DNA of 64,000 bases, from NCBI RefSeq assembly GCF_932276165.1, contig NC_064012.1, forward strand, positions 2,301,501 through 2,365,500, read 5' to 3'. The DNA comes from Plutella xylostella. Lineage: Eukaryota; Arthropoda; Insecta; Lepidoptera; Plutellidae. Under the pieces are notes generated by a model, which searched no databases, was not told where the DNA came from, and worked only from the letters and a program-made list of their open reading frames with translations. Shown here piece by piece: positions 45,220-57,729 of the stretch (position 1 is the first letter of the stretch; each line of letters opens with the position of its first letter). Both the position numbers and the translations under genes were made by a program.

Positions 45220-46878
45220 ATTAGATCTTAATTTAACAACATAACATTGCAAAAGAAAAATTAACATTGTTGAGTATGTTATTGTAATTTACTAAAGTAG
45301 TAATAAAAACAAAGGCTTATTGCATAGTTTTCGTTCACGTTCGCCTACATCGCACGTTGTATATGAGAATAAAGGGTATAATTACTAAGTTTTCTTGTTT
45401 AAAAATCACGGTTTGGGGTTTAGAGGAAAACAAATGGTAAAATGCGGAATACAGTTTTTTTTTTCGAATAAAGAGGAAAACATGTGAATTCAAAAAACGT
45501 TTCTATTGACACCAAAGAGTACTTTTCGCCGAGAAAAGTGGAGTTACAATGTTTGCGATCTAAAGTGATGATAGAACTAGAACTTATTTTTTCAGTTCAC
45601 CTGCTGTTGAGTGAAATCGTAATTAGGTAAATGACTCCTTGACATGAAAATAACTTTTTTTTTATAATCGTTATAACAAAACCGTTTTTTTTAATACAGC
45701 AATATTTGTAGGTGTACTTACAGTGAGCAAAAGAGCGCAGCAAGGTGTAAATTTTTTGGTTTTTAAGAAACAAAAATATTATTTCTATCATATCCCAAAT
45801 ACACATAAGTACTTTAAAAAAAAAATACACACTCTCGCCTTGTACTAATGTACCCCCTTGCGGGGGTACTTACATGTTATTATTTTTCTGGTGACCTCCC
45901 CATATCCCTTTGCCAGCTACGTAACCTTTTGTGACACCCTGTATATGCAGAGTTCTGCAAACTACTGTTCTGCTTTTGAAACACCAAAAAAAAACAGGTC
46001 GTCTAACTAAAAGGTCACGTGACCAAAAAAAAATTATATGAAGAAGCGTTTTTTTTATGAATATAAAAAATTACGTAGGATAAAAGTTTTTCAGAGTGAC
46101 GCCTGAGTAACGCCCTTTCGGCTAACTATACTTTTTTTATTACACGGGGGCAGAGTTTAATACAACACCCTGAACTATTAAACTCTGATAATATTTTCGC
46201 GATTTTTTTACATTCTGATTTCATTTCCTGGCTTAGAAATAATAATATCAATAACATGCTGCACACGTAGGTTTCGGCATAGTATTAAACCCTTTTTGCA
46301 ACAACCTGTATACATATCGGCACGGGTACGACTTTATATATAATTAATTATAAATATTAAAAATACTTTCAAATAAAAATAAATATTTTCGTATCACAAA
46401 ACAATATTACTTACTTAGTATATTTTTAACAAAGTGGCATGTCTTCACTTTTATGTTTTCGAGTACTATGTTAAAATTTCATGTCATTGTCCGTAGAACG
46501 CCCCGCATACCTCAACCCCCCCTCACTAGATTTGACAGATTCTGATTTTCTTCCAGCTTTAGTGACAGCCTTAATTTACGTAACATCTTCTAAGAAGTAA
46601 GAAGACTTTGTGAAATGGTGGTAGAGTAATATTATGACATACACAAATGAGTATAAAATATTTCGTCAAAAAAACAAAAATTTATATTCTTGTTTAAATT
46701 TCACACTAAATATTATATTTAAAAAAATAAGTCATTTTGTATTTTACAGTATAAAAATAAGGAGTTAAAAATAATTGCGCAGAGTGACCGCAACGCTAAT
46801 TACTTATCAAAATCGGTGCAAAAGTGGCGAAAATATCGGTGGACATGGACATACATCAAGAGCTGTGAACAATCGGCA
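45220..46878. other. AT-rich old repeat material
   Basis: Contains a short perfect hairpin (gtacccccttgcgggggtac at 45850) and, at 46270-46320, the phrase catgctgcacacgtaggttt shared with 61630-61680. No gene is seen. Confidence 0.35.
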
Positions 46879-46906
46879 TCCTAACTTATATCCTAATCTG
46901 CGACTG

Positions 46907-46941
<35 letters not shown>

Positions 46942-47092
46942 TACTCTTACACGCCAAAACTACTGAACGGATTTGAATGAAATTTGGTATACATATGGTC
47001 TAGACCCTGAGAAAGAACATAGGCTACTTTTTATCCCGGAATTCCCACGGGAAAACTTTTTAAGGCGAAGCGAAGCGCGCGGGAACAGCTAT
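46879..47092 (+). mobile_element. Helitron, non-autonomous, copy 4
   Basis: Begins tcctaacttatatcctaatc (a small internal duplication of the start), carries a (tctg)n run and ends gggaacagctat, with host a before and t after. Confidence 0.8.
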
Positions 47093-47620
47093 TAGTACTA
47101 ACTAAACCGATACCTACGTCGTTGCTAACTCAGACGTTAGTCGTAACTCAGTTGGCGGCGACTAATCGTTTGCCTTATTACTTTTTACCTACGATATCAT
47201 GCACAGTTTTATTAAACAAGTTTTCATTTAGGTACCTATTATATGCACGAATTAAATACCTACTGCAAAACGTGCAGAGATCCTTTACAGCTATTTTATT
47301 TACTACTCAAATATATCTATAATTAGTAAAGATATACATATAATATTTACGTATTACATAAAATATTTAAGTAAGTACCTTTAACAATTTTCAAATCAAC
47401 ACGCAAAAAAACCTTCAAAGCCGATTCTCAAATTTGGGCATTTAAAAACCTCCAACCACTAGAGTACCTACCTAGTTATGATAAAAACAAAAAAAAACAG
47501 CGGAATATCAGTAGGTCGTAAAACTGAGGCCAGAGCGCCGCGCGCACACCGTGACGACCCGCGCGCACATGGGGCCATGCGCCTGCGCAACGTATGTATC
47601 TCCCTCTCTCTCACACTGGC

Positions 47621-47739
47621 TAGCACGGGGCGCAATTAAGACGTGACAAGGGTTTTGCATCGCGCTCACTCACATCCCGCAGTCTCAAGAGCGAGCGCGA
47701 CGGAGAACTTTTGTCACGTCTTAATAGCGCCCCGTGCTA
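47621..47739. mobile_element. GC-rich fold-back element, unit A
   Basis: The 29-bp arms begin tagcacggggcgcaattaag and are matched at the right by its inverse with one mismatch. Between them is ctcaagagcgagcgc. No frame. Confidence 0.75.
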
Positions 47740-47755
47740 CATGGCCTGAAGGGCG

Positions 47756-47883
47756 AGCACGGGGCGCAATTAAGACGTGACAAATGTGTCGTTGCAAGAG
47801 CGAGCGCTCTTTAGGCTGCGCGTTGTGCTTGTGACTGAGCGATATGCAAAACTTTTGTCGCGTCTTAAATTCGCCCCGTGCTA
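47756..47883. mobile_element. GC-rich fold-back element, unit B
   Basis: Same arms as unit A (agcacggggcgcaattaaga) in the same head orientation, with gcaagagcgagcgctc inside. It follows unit A after only 16 bp. Confidence 0.75.
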
Positions 47884-47950
47884 GCCCTCTTAATAAACAT
47901 AGGACCTGTAAGCGATTCAAAATACTCGGCTGTCGAACAGACTGTAAAGG

Positions 47951-48129
47951 TAAGCGTCCACCTTCCCGACATCGTGCGCAACGGACGCATCGTATTAAGT
48001 TAAGTATTATTTGTATAGAAACTCGCAAACGTGCGTCCACTTCATCAGCATTGATGACGAGATATCTGAATACATTTATGAAAATCCGTTGGTCCGATAC
48101 GTACGATACTGCTGATAGGTGGACGCTTA
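47951..48129. mobile_element. MITE (gcgtccacct family), best copy
   Basis: taagcgtccaccttc at the left and ataggtggacgctta at the right are inverted. The interior matches 11571-11675 and 36172-36326. Confidence 0.6.
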
Positions 48130-48341
48130 ACATTCTTTAGAATTCATTACACGATAGACGACTTTTAAAACGTTGGTAGAGAATTGCCCCGCTAGATGTC
48201 ACTCTAGCTATGTCACTCTATCTCGTTGTATTGAGAGGGATGCAAACATGTTCCGTTTACACGGCAAAGATAAACCTAGACCACCAACCATGGAGCTACC
48301 GAAACTCGAAGATAATAGAAGAAAACAAGATGTATCAATTT

Positions 48342-48561
48342 CTTAGATTATCAATATACGAGCAAGATGGAGTGTAAAAGAAACGTCTCGACAAAATAAT
48401 ACCGACCTTCTTCCACGGAGCTCTCATTTTGTGACTTAATTTATATTGGTTTAATGGTTGTCATTAGGTTAAACTTAAAAAGTAGTAAACAAATTGCGCT
48501 CAGTTTTTTGCTTTATTCTTGTTTGTGACACACCATCCATTTCGTATATTGTAAATCTAAG
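48342..48561. mobile_element. MITE, 220-bp family (inverse copy)
   Basis: cttagattatcaatatacga at the left, cgtatattgtaaatctaag at the right. The interior is the inverse of 38879-39098. Confidence 0.7.
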
Positions 48562-48564
48562 ATC

Positions 48565-49315
48565 AATTTCCAAAATAACAATTATTAAAATGAGTCACTC
48601 CCATATATGAGCCATAATCTATATTTAAGCATCAAGTTGCAAGAATTAATACAACTCTGCAAACATTGTGGAATGTGTTTATTACATAAATATTGATACG
48701 AAAGTATCATGTTCATATTGTTTGATAAATAATTTAGCTGATTTTTTAAGTAGTGACTCAGCTAGCACGTTCTTCGGTCAATTGATTCAGTGATTGAATG
48801 AATGAGTCTAAAACAGACCGGCTTTGATACTATTCTATGTGTCCAAATTGAAATCAAATACAGTTTGTATTATATTTAGATACAAAATGTTATCGCCGAT
48901 CTACTTTCATTAATTTTCTTTGAATTACATAGAATTCAAAGGATTGTCAAATACGTTGCTTGGAACCAAATCCTTTGATAGATAAACTTTTGATTTGATA
49001 CAAATATTTATTTACGTAAACAGTAATATTTAAATTTATGGAGATGGCAATCATAAAAAAAATTAAATTGAATAAACTTCAGCTAGCATTTTTCTTTTAA
49101 TAAAAATAATACCATAAACCGTTCAAGTGCGTGTTGAACGCGCTCACGAAGGGTTCCTTAAGATAGATAGTCAGATATCTGCGTGGTGTCAGCATTTTGT
49201 GGGTGGAACTTTTTCTTTGCCCGCGACTTTGTTTCGCCTGATGGGTAGCCAAGGATTTAGAGTCGAACCGCCGCCGCCGCCGAGTCAAACTGACAGGTCC
49301 AGTTTACCATTTGGG
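48565..49315. other. Non-coding stretch
   Basis: AT-rich. A short relative of the 3601 MITE end (gtgggtggaactttttcttt) is at 49199. The GC-richer patch at 49260-49290 is (ccg)n-like. No gene is seen. Confidence 0.35.
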
Positions 49316-49675
49316 TCATCATTATCAGCCTATAGCAGTCCACTGCTGGACGTAGGCCTCTCCCAAAGCACGCCACTGGATGCGATCTTTAGCTTTCCGC
49401 ATCCAATTATAACCAGCCTTTCGCAAGTCGTCACCCCATCTAGCCGGAGGGCGTCCCACACTACATTTGCCTAGTTTACCCCATCGGTCATCGATTCTTC
49501 GACAGATGTGTACCATTTGGGTACGGATCTCTAAAAAGATTTCAAATATCCGGTAGGAACTGCTTCATTCCGGTAACATCTTCAATCAATAAAGTTTGTC
49601 CCTCGCTAGTACTCGGAAAAGCGTTGAATCATAGGCTTTTCAATTGAGTTTCTTAATTGGGTCAACTGTGTACTG
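49316..49675 (-). mobile_element. RTE-like LINE 3' fragment (inverse copy)
   Basis: The minus frame 49516-49325 encodes SVGRPPARWGDDLRKAGY and the WRALGEAYVQQWT end, nearly the same as 6213-6407. The 3' end carries a tgataatgatgac tail. The two copies lie 43 kb apart in opposite orientation. Confidence 0.75.
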
Positions 49676-50132
49676 AACTAGATATATTTTTCTTATTGGC
49701 GCCAATCAACAAGTTAAGAAACAACACGTGAAAGACACAATGGGATAGGTTTTAACCCCTGACGTTGACAGAGTAAGTTTTTAGTCTAACGTTTATCTGT
49801 CTCTGACTGTAATTTTTAAAACGAACGAACGAGATCTTACATGTGATTGGTACTTTTAATGCAAAGAAATAGAGTCGTGTTTAAGACTTCGTTTATCCTT
49901 CCCAGAGCACGTCTGTGACTGCGGTATCAGAAACCAGCTTTGAGACAGTCATCTAGTTCACCGTTTCCTTTATTTTTTCATGGCCAACACGCTACCACAG
50001 TAAGGGCACTATGTTTACATCTCATGGGAGATAACTTTCAGAATAGCTCTGCAGCTAGCGTTGAGAATCGGAACAAGAGTCCGAAATCGCTAACTAAACA
50101 GATAAAAGATTGGCCAGTGCCAAAAATTGCAC

Positions 50133-50236
50133 TATACCTTGATTCACGGGGAAAGACATCTGACAGGACCCTTATTACATTCGAATAAGGGTAGATTTCT
50201 TTGTATCAGATGTCTTTCCCCGTGAAACAAGGTATA
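50133..50236. mobile_element. 104-bp fold-back element, copy B
   Basis: ctataccttgattcacgggg is mirrored by cccgtgaaacaaggtatag. It matches 21560-21664 in inverse orientation. Confidence 0.65.
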
Positions 50237-51049
50237 GTTGCCCTAATAAACTTACTTACACTTGTTTCTGTTGCAAAGTTAGCTTTGACTCAACAAGTGT
50301 TAAGATGATCTTGTGTTTCACTGTAGAAGCATTTACCCAACATGTGCCACAGCTGCACGGGTCAATTGTCTGACCCTTAACAGGCAACGCGACCGGTTTG
50401 GGAAGACGCACAGAACTGGCCACAGGGCGTCAGATGTGCATGTTTAAATTAGTCGCATTATTTTTAACCAGGAGCTACCCGAAAAGTTGGTTTAATTAAG
50501 TAACAGTTTAAGATGCAATGGACATTGGTGATATGGATGAAATGCATCTATTAGACATATTATTAGAAATTCATGGCTTGTTAAAAAGGACTTACTAAAC
50601 TGAATGTGAATATTCAACTATTGGCAAACTTACGAAAATATATGTACTTTCTTTAATTAAACCAACTTACATCTTATTTAAGGCCGGAAGCCTGTAAAAT
50701 AACTAGGTACTCTTAAGCCCATAAAACTATTTTGCTAATTAAATTAATTGAATAACAAACTGCAATCCATAAAAAAAAACAATATGATAACCAAAATATT
50801 AGATACTTACCTAATTTATTCTGCAACAACAACACTCGCAAGCATTGAAAAAGTTCCACCCACAACAGTAAAAACATGAACACAATACCTGCCTATACAT
50901 TAGTTGTTTTAATGTACCTACTTACTTCAATATTGCAGACCTATTCCGATTAGGTGTAAATTGGAGCTAAACCTTACACCTTGCACCTTACTAATTTAAT
51001 ATCTTACCGAAAGTAGACTTAGTTAAGACATTGTGTTCATATATTATTA
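50237..51049. other. Non-coding stretch
   Basis: A decayed copy of the 3601 family is at 50829-50970 (caagcattgaaaaagttccacc). No gene is seen. Confidence 0.35.
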
Positions 51050-51252
51050 CTAGCTGTTCCCGCGAGCTTCGCTTCGCCTTAAAAAGTTTTCCCGTGGGAA
51101 TTCCGGGATAAAAAGTAGCCTATGTTCTTTCTCAGGGTTTAGACCATATGTATACCAAATTTCATTCAAATCCGTTCAGTAGTTTTGGCGTGAAAGAGTA
51201 ACAGACAGACAGACAGACACAGTTACTTTCGGATTTATAATATTAGTTAGGA
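51050..51252 (-). mobile_element. Helitron, non-autonomous, copy 5
   Basis: Starts ctagctgttcccgcgagctt and ends ttagttagga, with a short (caga)n run. Host a precedes and t follows. Confidence 0.85.
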
Positions 51253-51558
51253 TGTGGAGATGTGCGGGCGCTATGGCCAGATGTCTCGGCCGATGTCCCT
51301 AAGGACTAGATGCGGGTGACACGTGCACTGTAACTTTGTTATAAGTATAGTGGAGGTACAGATAGCTTCATTAGTAGCTATGCGCTTAACAAACCGCCCC
51401 CGCCCAGACAGTTAGTGAGTTTGACAAAATACAAAAGTGTATGTGTATATATATAGCTACGAATGAAGCATATAATTATTTATATATTTTTCAAATAATA
51501 TAATAAATGCTTATATTACTATGTACATTTATTAATAAAACTTTGATGTTTGTTGCAG

Positions 51559-51614
51559 GTATGTGTACACTGGCTGTTATCACTAAAGAAGTAAAACAGA
51601 ATGCGTATATGTAG
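51559..51614 (+). CDS. Candidate 56-nt exon with a stop as its last codon
   Basis: A T-rich acceptor (tttgatgtttgttgcag) precedes 51559 and a perfect GTAAGT donor follows 51614. In the phase left by the signal-peptide exon at 32547 it stays open until a TAG formed by its last three bases. It might be a poison exon, a non-coding exon, or chance. Confidence 0.3.
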
Positions 51615-52016
51615 GTAAGTATGGATTACTTTACTTATGTGTATGCTGAGCGAAAACAGAGTACTTTTTAAATAAAAAAATATTATTTATGTACCTATAT
51701 AATAATTATAACTGGCAAGCCTCACTATACAATGATATTGTTGATAGTTTAATAACAGGTGATCTTTAGAGCGAACTATTGTCGGTAGTCTCAAAACTAT
51801 AACCTCTTTACACCCCCAATAGATCTTTCGAATATTGAAACGGGGACTTGGTTTTTCTGTAGTTTCATACAAAAAGCAGCAACAAGTGGATTTTGGTTTC
51901 AAACTTATGTCAGAGCTTCCGCTCCCACGGTATTCGTTAATTTACAACCTTCGTAGCACCTTGCAGCACTTTCCGTTTCGAAAACTTATGCTTGAACCGT
52001 TAAAAAATAACGGGAT

Positions 52017-52245
52017 ACTACTCGTGAGCAATAAAAAAGTTCCACAAATTGCTCTTATTTTTTTTTAATTCAAATTAAATTGAAACACAAGAATATATTT
52101 ACTTATTATGTTTTTAGTTAGTAATATTCTGATACGCTGTTAAATTATATTACAGGTGGTGTCCGCCGCGTCATTAAGCTAGACTTTAACGTTTAGGAGG
52201 AAATTGGTGCTTGTCACTGGAACATTTTCTTTGCTCGCGAGTGTA
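52017..52245. mobile_element. MITE (family of 3601-3842)
   Basis: actcgtgagcaataaaaaag at the left and ttctttgctcgcgagtgta at the right are inverted. The interior shares gcgtcattaagctagac and tttaggaggaaattggtg. Confidence 0.6.
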
Positions 52246-53640
52246 ATGTCTCAAATTCAAAATTGAATTTGAATTTGTGTATATCTATATCTCTAGTAGA
52301 CGTCCCACTCTGCTCAATCCAGTTTGACTTGCAAAACTAGTCGTCTATCTGTCACTTATTCTTATGAATACAAATTATCTTACACCTAAATCTCAATCTT
52401 TTCTTGTGAGACAAACAAGCGTTTGAATGTAAGGAAAGGAAGTATGTAATACCTTGGCTTCCGAACTATGACATTGTAGATAAAAAACCCCGAATATTAG
52501 CATAATTTTTGTCACATAAATTGTTAATTTATAATTGTTATTTTTACAATTTTTTAATGCAAGTAGAGCTATGTTTTCCTTCTGATACCTAATCGTCAGG
52601 TCGAACTATTGTATTATCTATAGGCATAGACATTCATTACCTACTAAATAAAACTTCTGTGAATAATAAATACTGTGTACCTGTCGCGATCTTGTTATGA
52701 CCACCATTTTCGGATTCAAAATATATTGAATTTGACTCCAATTACTTCGTAAATGTTGGGCCCCTGGTGCTAGTCTATAATAAACTACCGGAGTAAGACA
52801 AACGCAGGCTGCAGAGTACCTAAAACTAGTGAGATGAGTACATGACGGAACAGGTTATACAGCGGGATGCGAATAACGGACAGCCAGGGCCACCCGACTG
52901 ACAACTCGGAACATTCATTCCACTAATTGGAAGCGCACTTGATCGACTATCGCAGCACTAGAAGCCGACCAATCGGAATGCTGAGGCGCCAAATGCTTGC
53001 TGATCTGGCCAATCACAAGGTCGGGAGCAAGACGTAGTTTAGATGTTCGATAAGATTTAACTTCTATTCAGACAACCTTAGATAGGCTGTGTATTGGTTT
53101 CTGGTATCATGATGACAGAATTTTCTCAATTTTCAGCCTGTAAGTTAAAAGAAATCATTATAAAGTAAAAGTTAAAAGCATTTATTACCAAATCTCTGTT
53201 GCATTAGGAATGGCTGCAAGTCCCACACTACCAACCTGTATCGTGGAATAATGATTCATAAATTCGTGCCATTATCGATATTAAATAAGCTTGACTTCAA
53301 TTTGGATGCATCATAAAGATTTAACAACGCGACGTACGATCCGATACCTCTAGAAAAAGACGAAGAGATTTCCATTGTAAACATTTATGGACTTTGTTGC
53401 CTGAAACGTGCTGTATTCATACACATACAACCATACCAACTTAGTTATTGTTTGGATTTCGAGGTATTAAACATTTGTCATTGTGTCTTTCTTGTAGACT
53501 ACACGACTAGATATACATTTTATTTAACTTGAAGTAGATCTAGACTTTTCATAGAGGTACTATGTACACCTCTACAATGCATCTAAGACACCAATTCACG
53601 ATTCACAATTCACCCAAAAACACCAATAACTTTTTGATAA
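52246..53640. other. Non-coding stretch
   Basis: Palindromic attcaaaattgaatttgaat near 52255. A slightly GC-richer part at 52780-53040 has no frame or splice signals. No gene is seen. Confidence 0.35.
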
Positions 53641-53850
53641 AGTTCCCCAGGCTCCCAAACCCTTGACCCATAACACCACTTGCGCTGAAAAAAAAACAAA
53701 TCCCCGTTTTCCCGCCAACACTGCACATGTGGCCCGCAAGCGCCCGCGTTCCCACACCGCGTGAGAACCGCGCATCGGCCGCCATCTTGAAAACTACGTC
53801 GACACGCGCTTTTTGTTTATCTTGTCTCTGGATGATGGCTGTTGTGGCTG
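53640..53850. promoter_or_regulatory. CpG-rich promoter-like block with a YY1/Pho-type site
   Basis: gccgccatcttg at 53778-53789 matches the YY1/Pho core (AAGATGGCGGC on the minus strand), which in animals often lies just downstream of start sites. On the minus strand its ATG opens a 60-codon frame (MAADARFSRG...) ending at 53603 with no known domain; on the plus strand only very short frames follow. A transcription start is likely, its direction uncertain. Confidence 0.45.
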
Positions 53851-54820
53851 CGACTGTGACATAATTTGTGGACGATCGCTGATTCTTGATAAGCTGAAGG
53901 CTGAAAGTTCTTGGGATAAAATGCTGTAAAGTTATTGTTGCGTGTTAAACTTGAGATAAGAGTTTTGTATTAAGTACATATTATTAACAATGGTGCAGCT
54001 TATATCTAATGTAGTTTGAACGCTTTTAACTCTAACTCTCTTACTTACAAATGACAATTTAGAATAATCTTTACCATAACTCGTATCCGGCGGAGGATTC
54101 CTTTATAATAACACGCCAACATTTGCTGAGTTGCTAGAAAATCTTGAAAGTCTACATCCACGCACGCTCCTCATATTTACAGGGCAATTAGTACTTCCCA
54201 CGGTAGCCACAGAGACACCGAATCGGACGCCCGGTCTTCTAAAACACTGCCTTATGTATAACCGGACCGGTTTGCCGGAAGGGGCAACATCCGACTCGCA
54301 TTCTAACTTCCGAAAACATTATCTCTAGCTGTTTGAAAATGGTCATTCGTTTTATAAGCATAAGAGTGACCATAGCTGGTGTGGTGATTATAATTATTGT
54401 AATCCGTGCAGTCCTGCGCCCATTCAGGCGAAGAGGCAACGTACTATAATCTCGTGAGACGGCAGTGACACACGCATGGCAGCGAGAGATGGCACGAGTC
54501 ATAGGATTAAGTCGTGAGGAAGGATGAAGAGAAAGGATGCAACTGGTTATTATGCATGAACAAGACAAAAAATATGTATATTACTCCTCATACAAATGGT
54601 TCTTGATAATGTATAGGTTTTAAAAAAATATAGGTAGTTATGCCTTTTACTTGATCTATACATTTTTATATGAGTTACAGTTAGCGCAGTCAATTAAGCC
54701 ATTAAAAGTTTAATTAATACTTATAAGTATTTATCATAACACGTTATTGTGACACAAAAATGTATCCGGTATCGGTAATTGCACCGTTAATAATATGAAA
54801 ATATCTGGTGCCTCTAATAC
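53850..54820. other. Stretch without a recognised gene
   Basis: The minus frame 54568-54239 (109 codons) and a 37-codon plus frame starting MVIRFISIRV near 54339 overlap each other; neither shows a known domain or splice context. Balanced base composition at 54100-54560 suggests an old element or exon remnant. Confidence 0.3.
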
Positions 54821-54838
54821 TTACATTATAGCCATTAC

Positions 54839-55033
54839 CTGTCTAAGTCCAGGATATCGATCAAGCTTATTGATTACCTCTGCATTATATGCCATAGAGG
54901 CTCCCCTCATAGGTACGGTCAGGGGCAGAGAAACCTGACCCCCTCTCATAGTACCAATGCTTCTGAAAACCTGAGCCAGGTTAGCCCCAAACCCAAGTCG
55001 CTCGACGCCTTTGCCTTGTCGCTGCTCCAGCAT
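54839..55033 (-). CDS. Exon-like 65-codon frame, product unknown
   Basis: From the ATG at 55033 the frame MLEQRQGKGVERLGFGANLA... runs to 54839, where CAG is followed by a GTAATG donor-like site. GC is higher than around it, and the residues look protein-like. No family is recognised. It could be a first coding exon or part of a decayed element; a Helitron starts 85 bp upstream of it. Confidence 0.35.
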
Positions 55034-55118
55034 TCAACTTTCTAGGAGCGGGTCAGAATCCGCACAGGCTGCAGCTTGCAGCTTTTACTGCCGTTCTGTG
55101 AAAGGAATTATATTTACA

Positions 55119-55308
55119 CTAGCTGTTCCCGCGAGCTTCGCTTCGCCTTAAAAAGTTTTCCCGTGGGAATTCCGGGATAAAAAGTAGCCTATGTTCTTTC
55201 TCAGGGTATACCAAATTTCATTCAAAACTGTTCAGTAGTTTTGGCGTGAAAGAGTAACAGACAGACAGACAGACACAGTTACTTTCGCATTTATAATATT
55301 AGTTAGGA
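55119..55308 (-). mobile_element. Helitron, non-autonomous, copy 6
   Basis: ctagctgttcccgcgagctt to ttagttagga. Lacks about 14 bp around tctagaccatatg present in the other copies. Confidence 0.85.
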
Positions 55309-55309
55309 T

Positions 55310-57497
55310 GATAATCAACAGCTTACGAAGTACGGCCTACGTGATCAATGGGGTGTCTTTGGCTGGTGCAGCTTCCTTAAACGGAAGGATGGGGTCTGGT
55401 TGGTACACTGCGTTGCGACTGTCGTGTCAATGTCGGACATTTGGTAGGTTACATGCCGTCGGGAATTATTGGGATATTCATAAAGTGGCACTTCTTAATT
55501 TAAAAATTATCTAAAATCTCAAATTCCACCTCTAGAATCGCACTTATTAGCGTTTTTGGGAGCATTTTCGTGATTATGTAAGTACCTAGGTAGTAAGAGA
55601 TTAATTATTCATGTATTTAAACTGGCTAGCATTAGAATTAGAATGCTATGCTGTGTAGGAGCTCTGATGACCATAGCTTTTCTACGAAGACGATAAGGAA
55701 TTTATGCGTAAGCGCATATTTGAATCTGACTTCTTTTTAGGTTTTCAAATAAATCAATGAATAACCCGCCAACGAAAAAGCAAGGTGTTGTAAGGTTAAC
55801 GTGTCTGTGTATCTGTCTATGGTAGCTGTGTGCGTTAAAAAAAATTTGGGTCAAAGGTAGGTACCTAATATTACCGCTAGTGTTATTGGCCATACCTATT
55901 TCATCAAAACCAACTTAGCCGTTCATAACTTATGCGAATTTTTGTATTAAATTTTCGGGGTTTTTAACGTTGGTTAGGTTATGTTATTCACATACTTATT
56001 CGGTTTTGAATTATCCATTGAATACATTATTAAAGTTGTACAAACATTCAGTATGGTAGTAAAGGCAGTGTTTATCAGAAATGGATATTGCGTTCATTTG
56101 CGTAAAGTAGGGTATCCATAGTATAAGTACCTTGTACATAGTTATTAAACATTATTATTTTAATGCCGAAATTAGTTGGTTTTTTTCTGAACAAGACCTC
56201 TTGACTTTAAGTCAAGATAATATATGTTTTTCGTAAGGCTTAAACTTCCTTAACTGTATTAGAATGTACTACGCATACGAACACGACTAATATCCTTAAC
56301 ATGATAATCATTAATCACGTAACAATTTCATATTTCAGACTTTTTCAGTAGACGGTTTTTAGATTCAGAATATTGTTTTCTTTAAAAAAACCTTTTCTTC
56401 GGATGGTTTCTCGAAACACAATTTCATGGGGTCCCTACTAACAGACTCAATATGCAAATATTGGTATGCAGTGAACGGAGTCCGACTGTCTTTCTTGCCT
56501 CTACAATACTGGAATCCTATTGGCTAATGGACCAACACAACTAGTCCCTATTGGCTGGTCCATCAATGACCTTTCTTCCCATTCGCTTCAATGTTCATGA
56601 CGTTAGAATGACAATCGAATTCCTTTTCTATGTGTATGGAAGTAAGGTATTAACTTGGATGGATGACCGATTTGGAATGGATTTTAAATTGAATTCGATA
56701 CCCGTAGTCGATGGCTTGTAGCTTACGTTTTGAGCATACGTTATTTAAGGGTTAAAGACCGTACATGGTAAGTAGCGGCCATTTTTAGCGTTTGTTACCA
56801 TTTAAGTACCGCTCTGATGGGATTTTCTGCGCTTTAGGGCTTTGTTTTGTTTGGGTCCTAATAGGGTATGGGTTACGCAGGGCATTTAAGCTTGTTAGTG
56901 GTTTGGTTAGTTGGTATAAATATACATAAATTATAAGTATTATTATTGAGAAAATATAGAGTGGAATGTTAAGATATTACTTAGAATATTAACGTGAGTT
57001 TAATGTAGTTTTAAGCATCCAGTTATTTCGGTCTATTTGAATAACTATTAGGTACCTATAGGTTATAGTAGTGAAATATGTATGTTGTGAAGGAATGATT
57101 TTATTGATATTACATGTACTGAGAGTAAAGTATTACTTTTACCTACATGTTTTAAATTAATTAGGTAATTTTGTGAAATAATCTTGATTTTCTAATGCGC
57201 TTTCTCAAGATTATGTTTTTTTAAATAATTTATCAATTAAACAAATACGGAGAGTCATTAGTTTTTTATTATTTTATTACCAATCGTACCGATTACATGA
57301 CTATTCTCATTCTTTAATTTTTTATCAAGCTAGTTTAACCCTCCAGGCGAAGTATTTTCCAACGAACAAACATCAACGAAACACGAGTCAAAATATAATT
57401 ACTAAGAACTACTTATGGAAGGCAAAACGCATTCTTAGAAGCGATTGTTAGTAGCTGTTAGTACTGGACACTTTGTTTAACTACGTACGGAGAGCGG
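55310..57497. other. Non-coding stretch
   Basis: AT-rich, no recognised repeat boundary or exon. ggttaggttatgtt near 55974 resembles fragments seen at 17575. Confidence 0.35.
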
Positions 57498-57729
57498 TGT
57501 GAGATCGTCTTACCTGTTGGACAATTGGCACAATGGACAACACCCTGTAGATGAGTTGATGATAGGTATGGTATGGTCTGTTTTTTAATCTCATATACTA
57601 AATTGACAGATTATGTGAGATCGTCTTACCTGTTGGATAATTGGCACAATGGACGACACCCTGTAGATGAGTTGATGATAGGTACGGTATGGTCTGTTTT
57701 TTAATCTCATATACTAAATTGACAAATTC
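57498..57729 (+). repeat. Two-copy 116-bp tandem duplication
   Basis: Units 57498-57613 and 57614-57729 both begin tgtgagatcgtcttacctgt and include caccctgtagatgagttgat. They differ at only a few bases, so the duplication is recent. Confidence 0.85.

Noticed and set aside
47714..48140. Opposed frames of 139 and 98 codons
   Set aside because: They cross the fold-back elements and a MITE; composition reflects GC-rich repeats.
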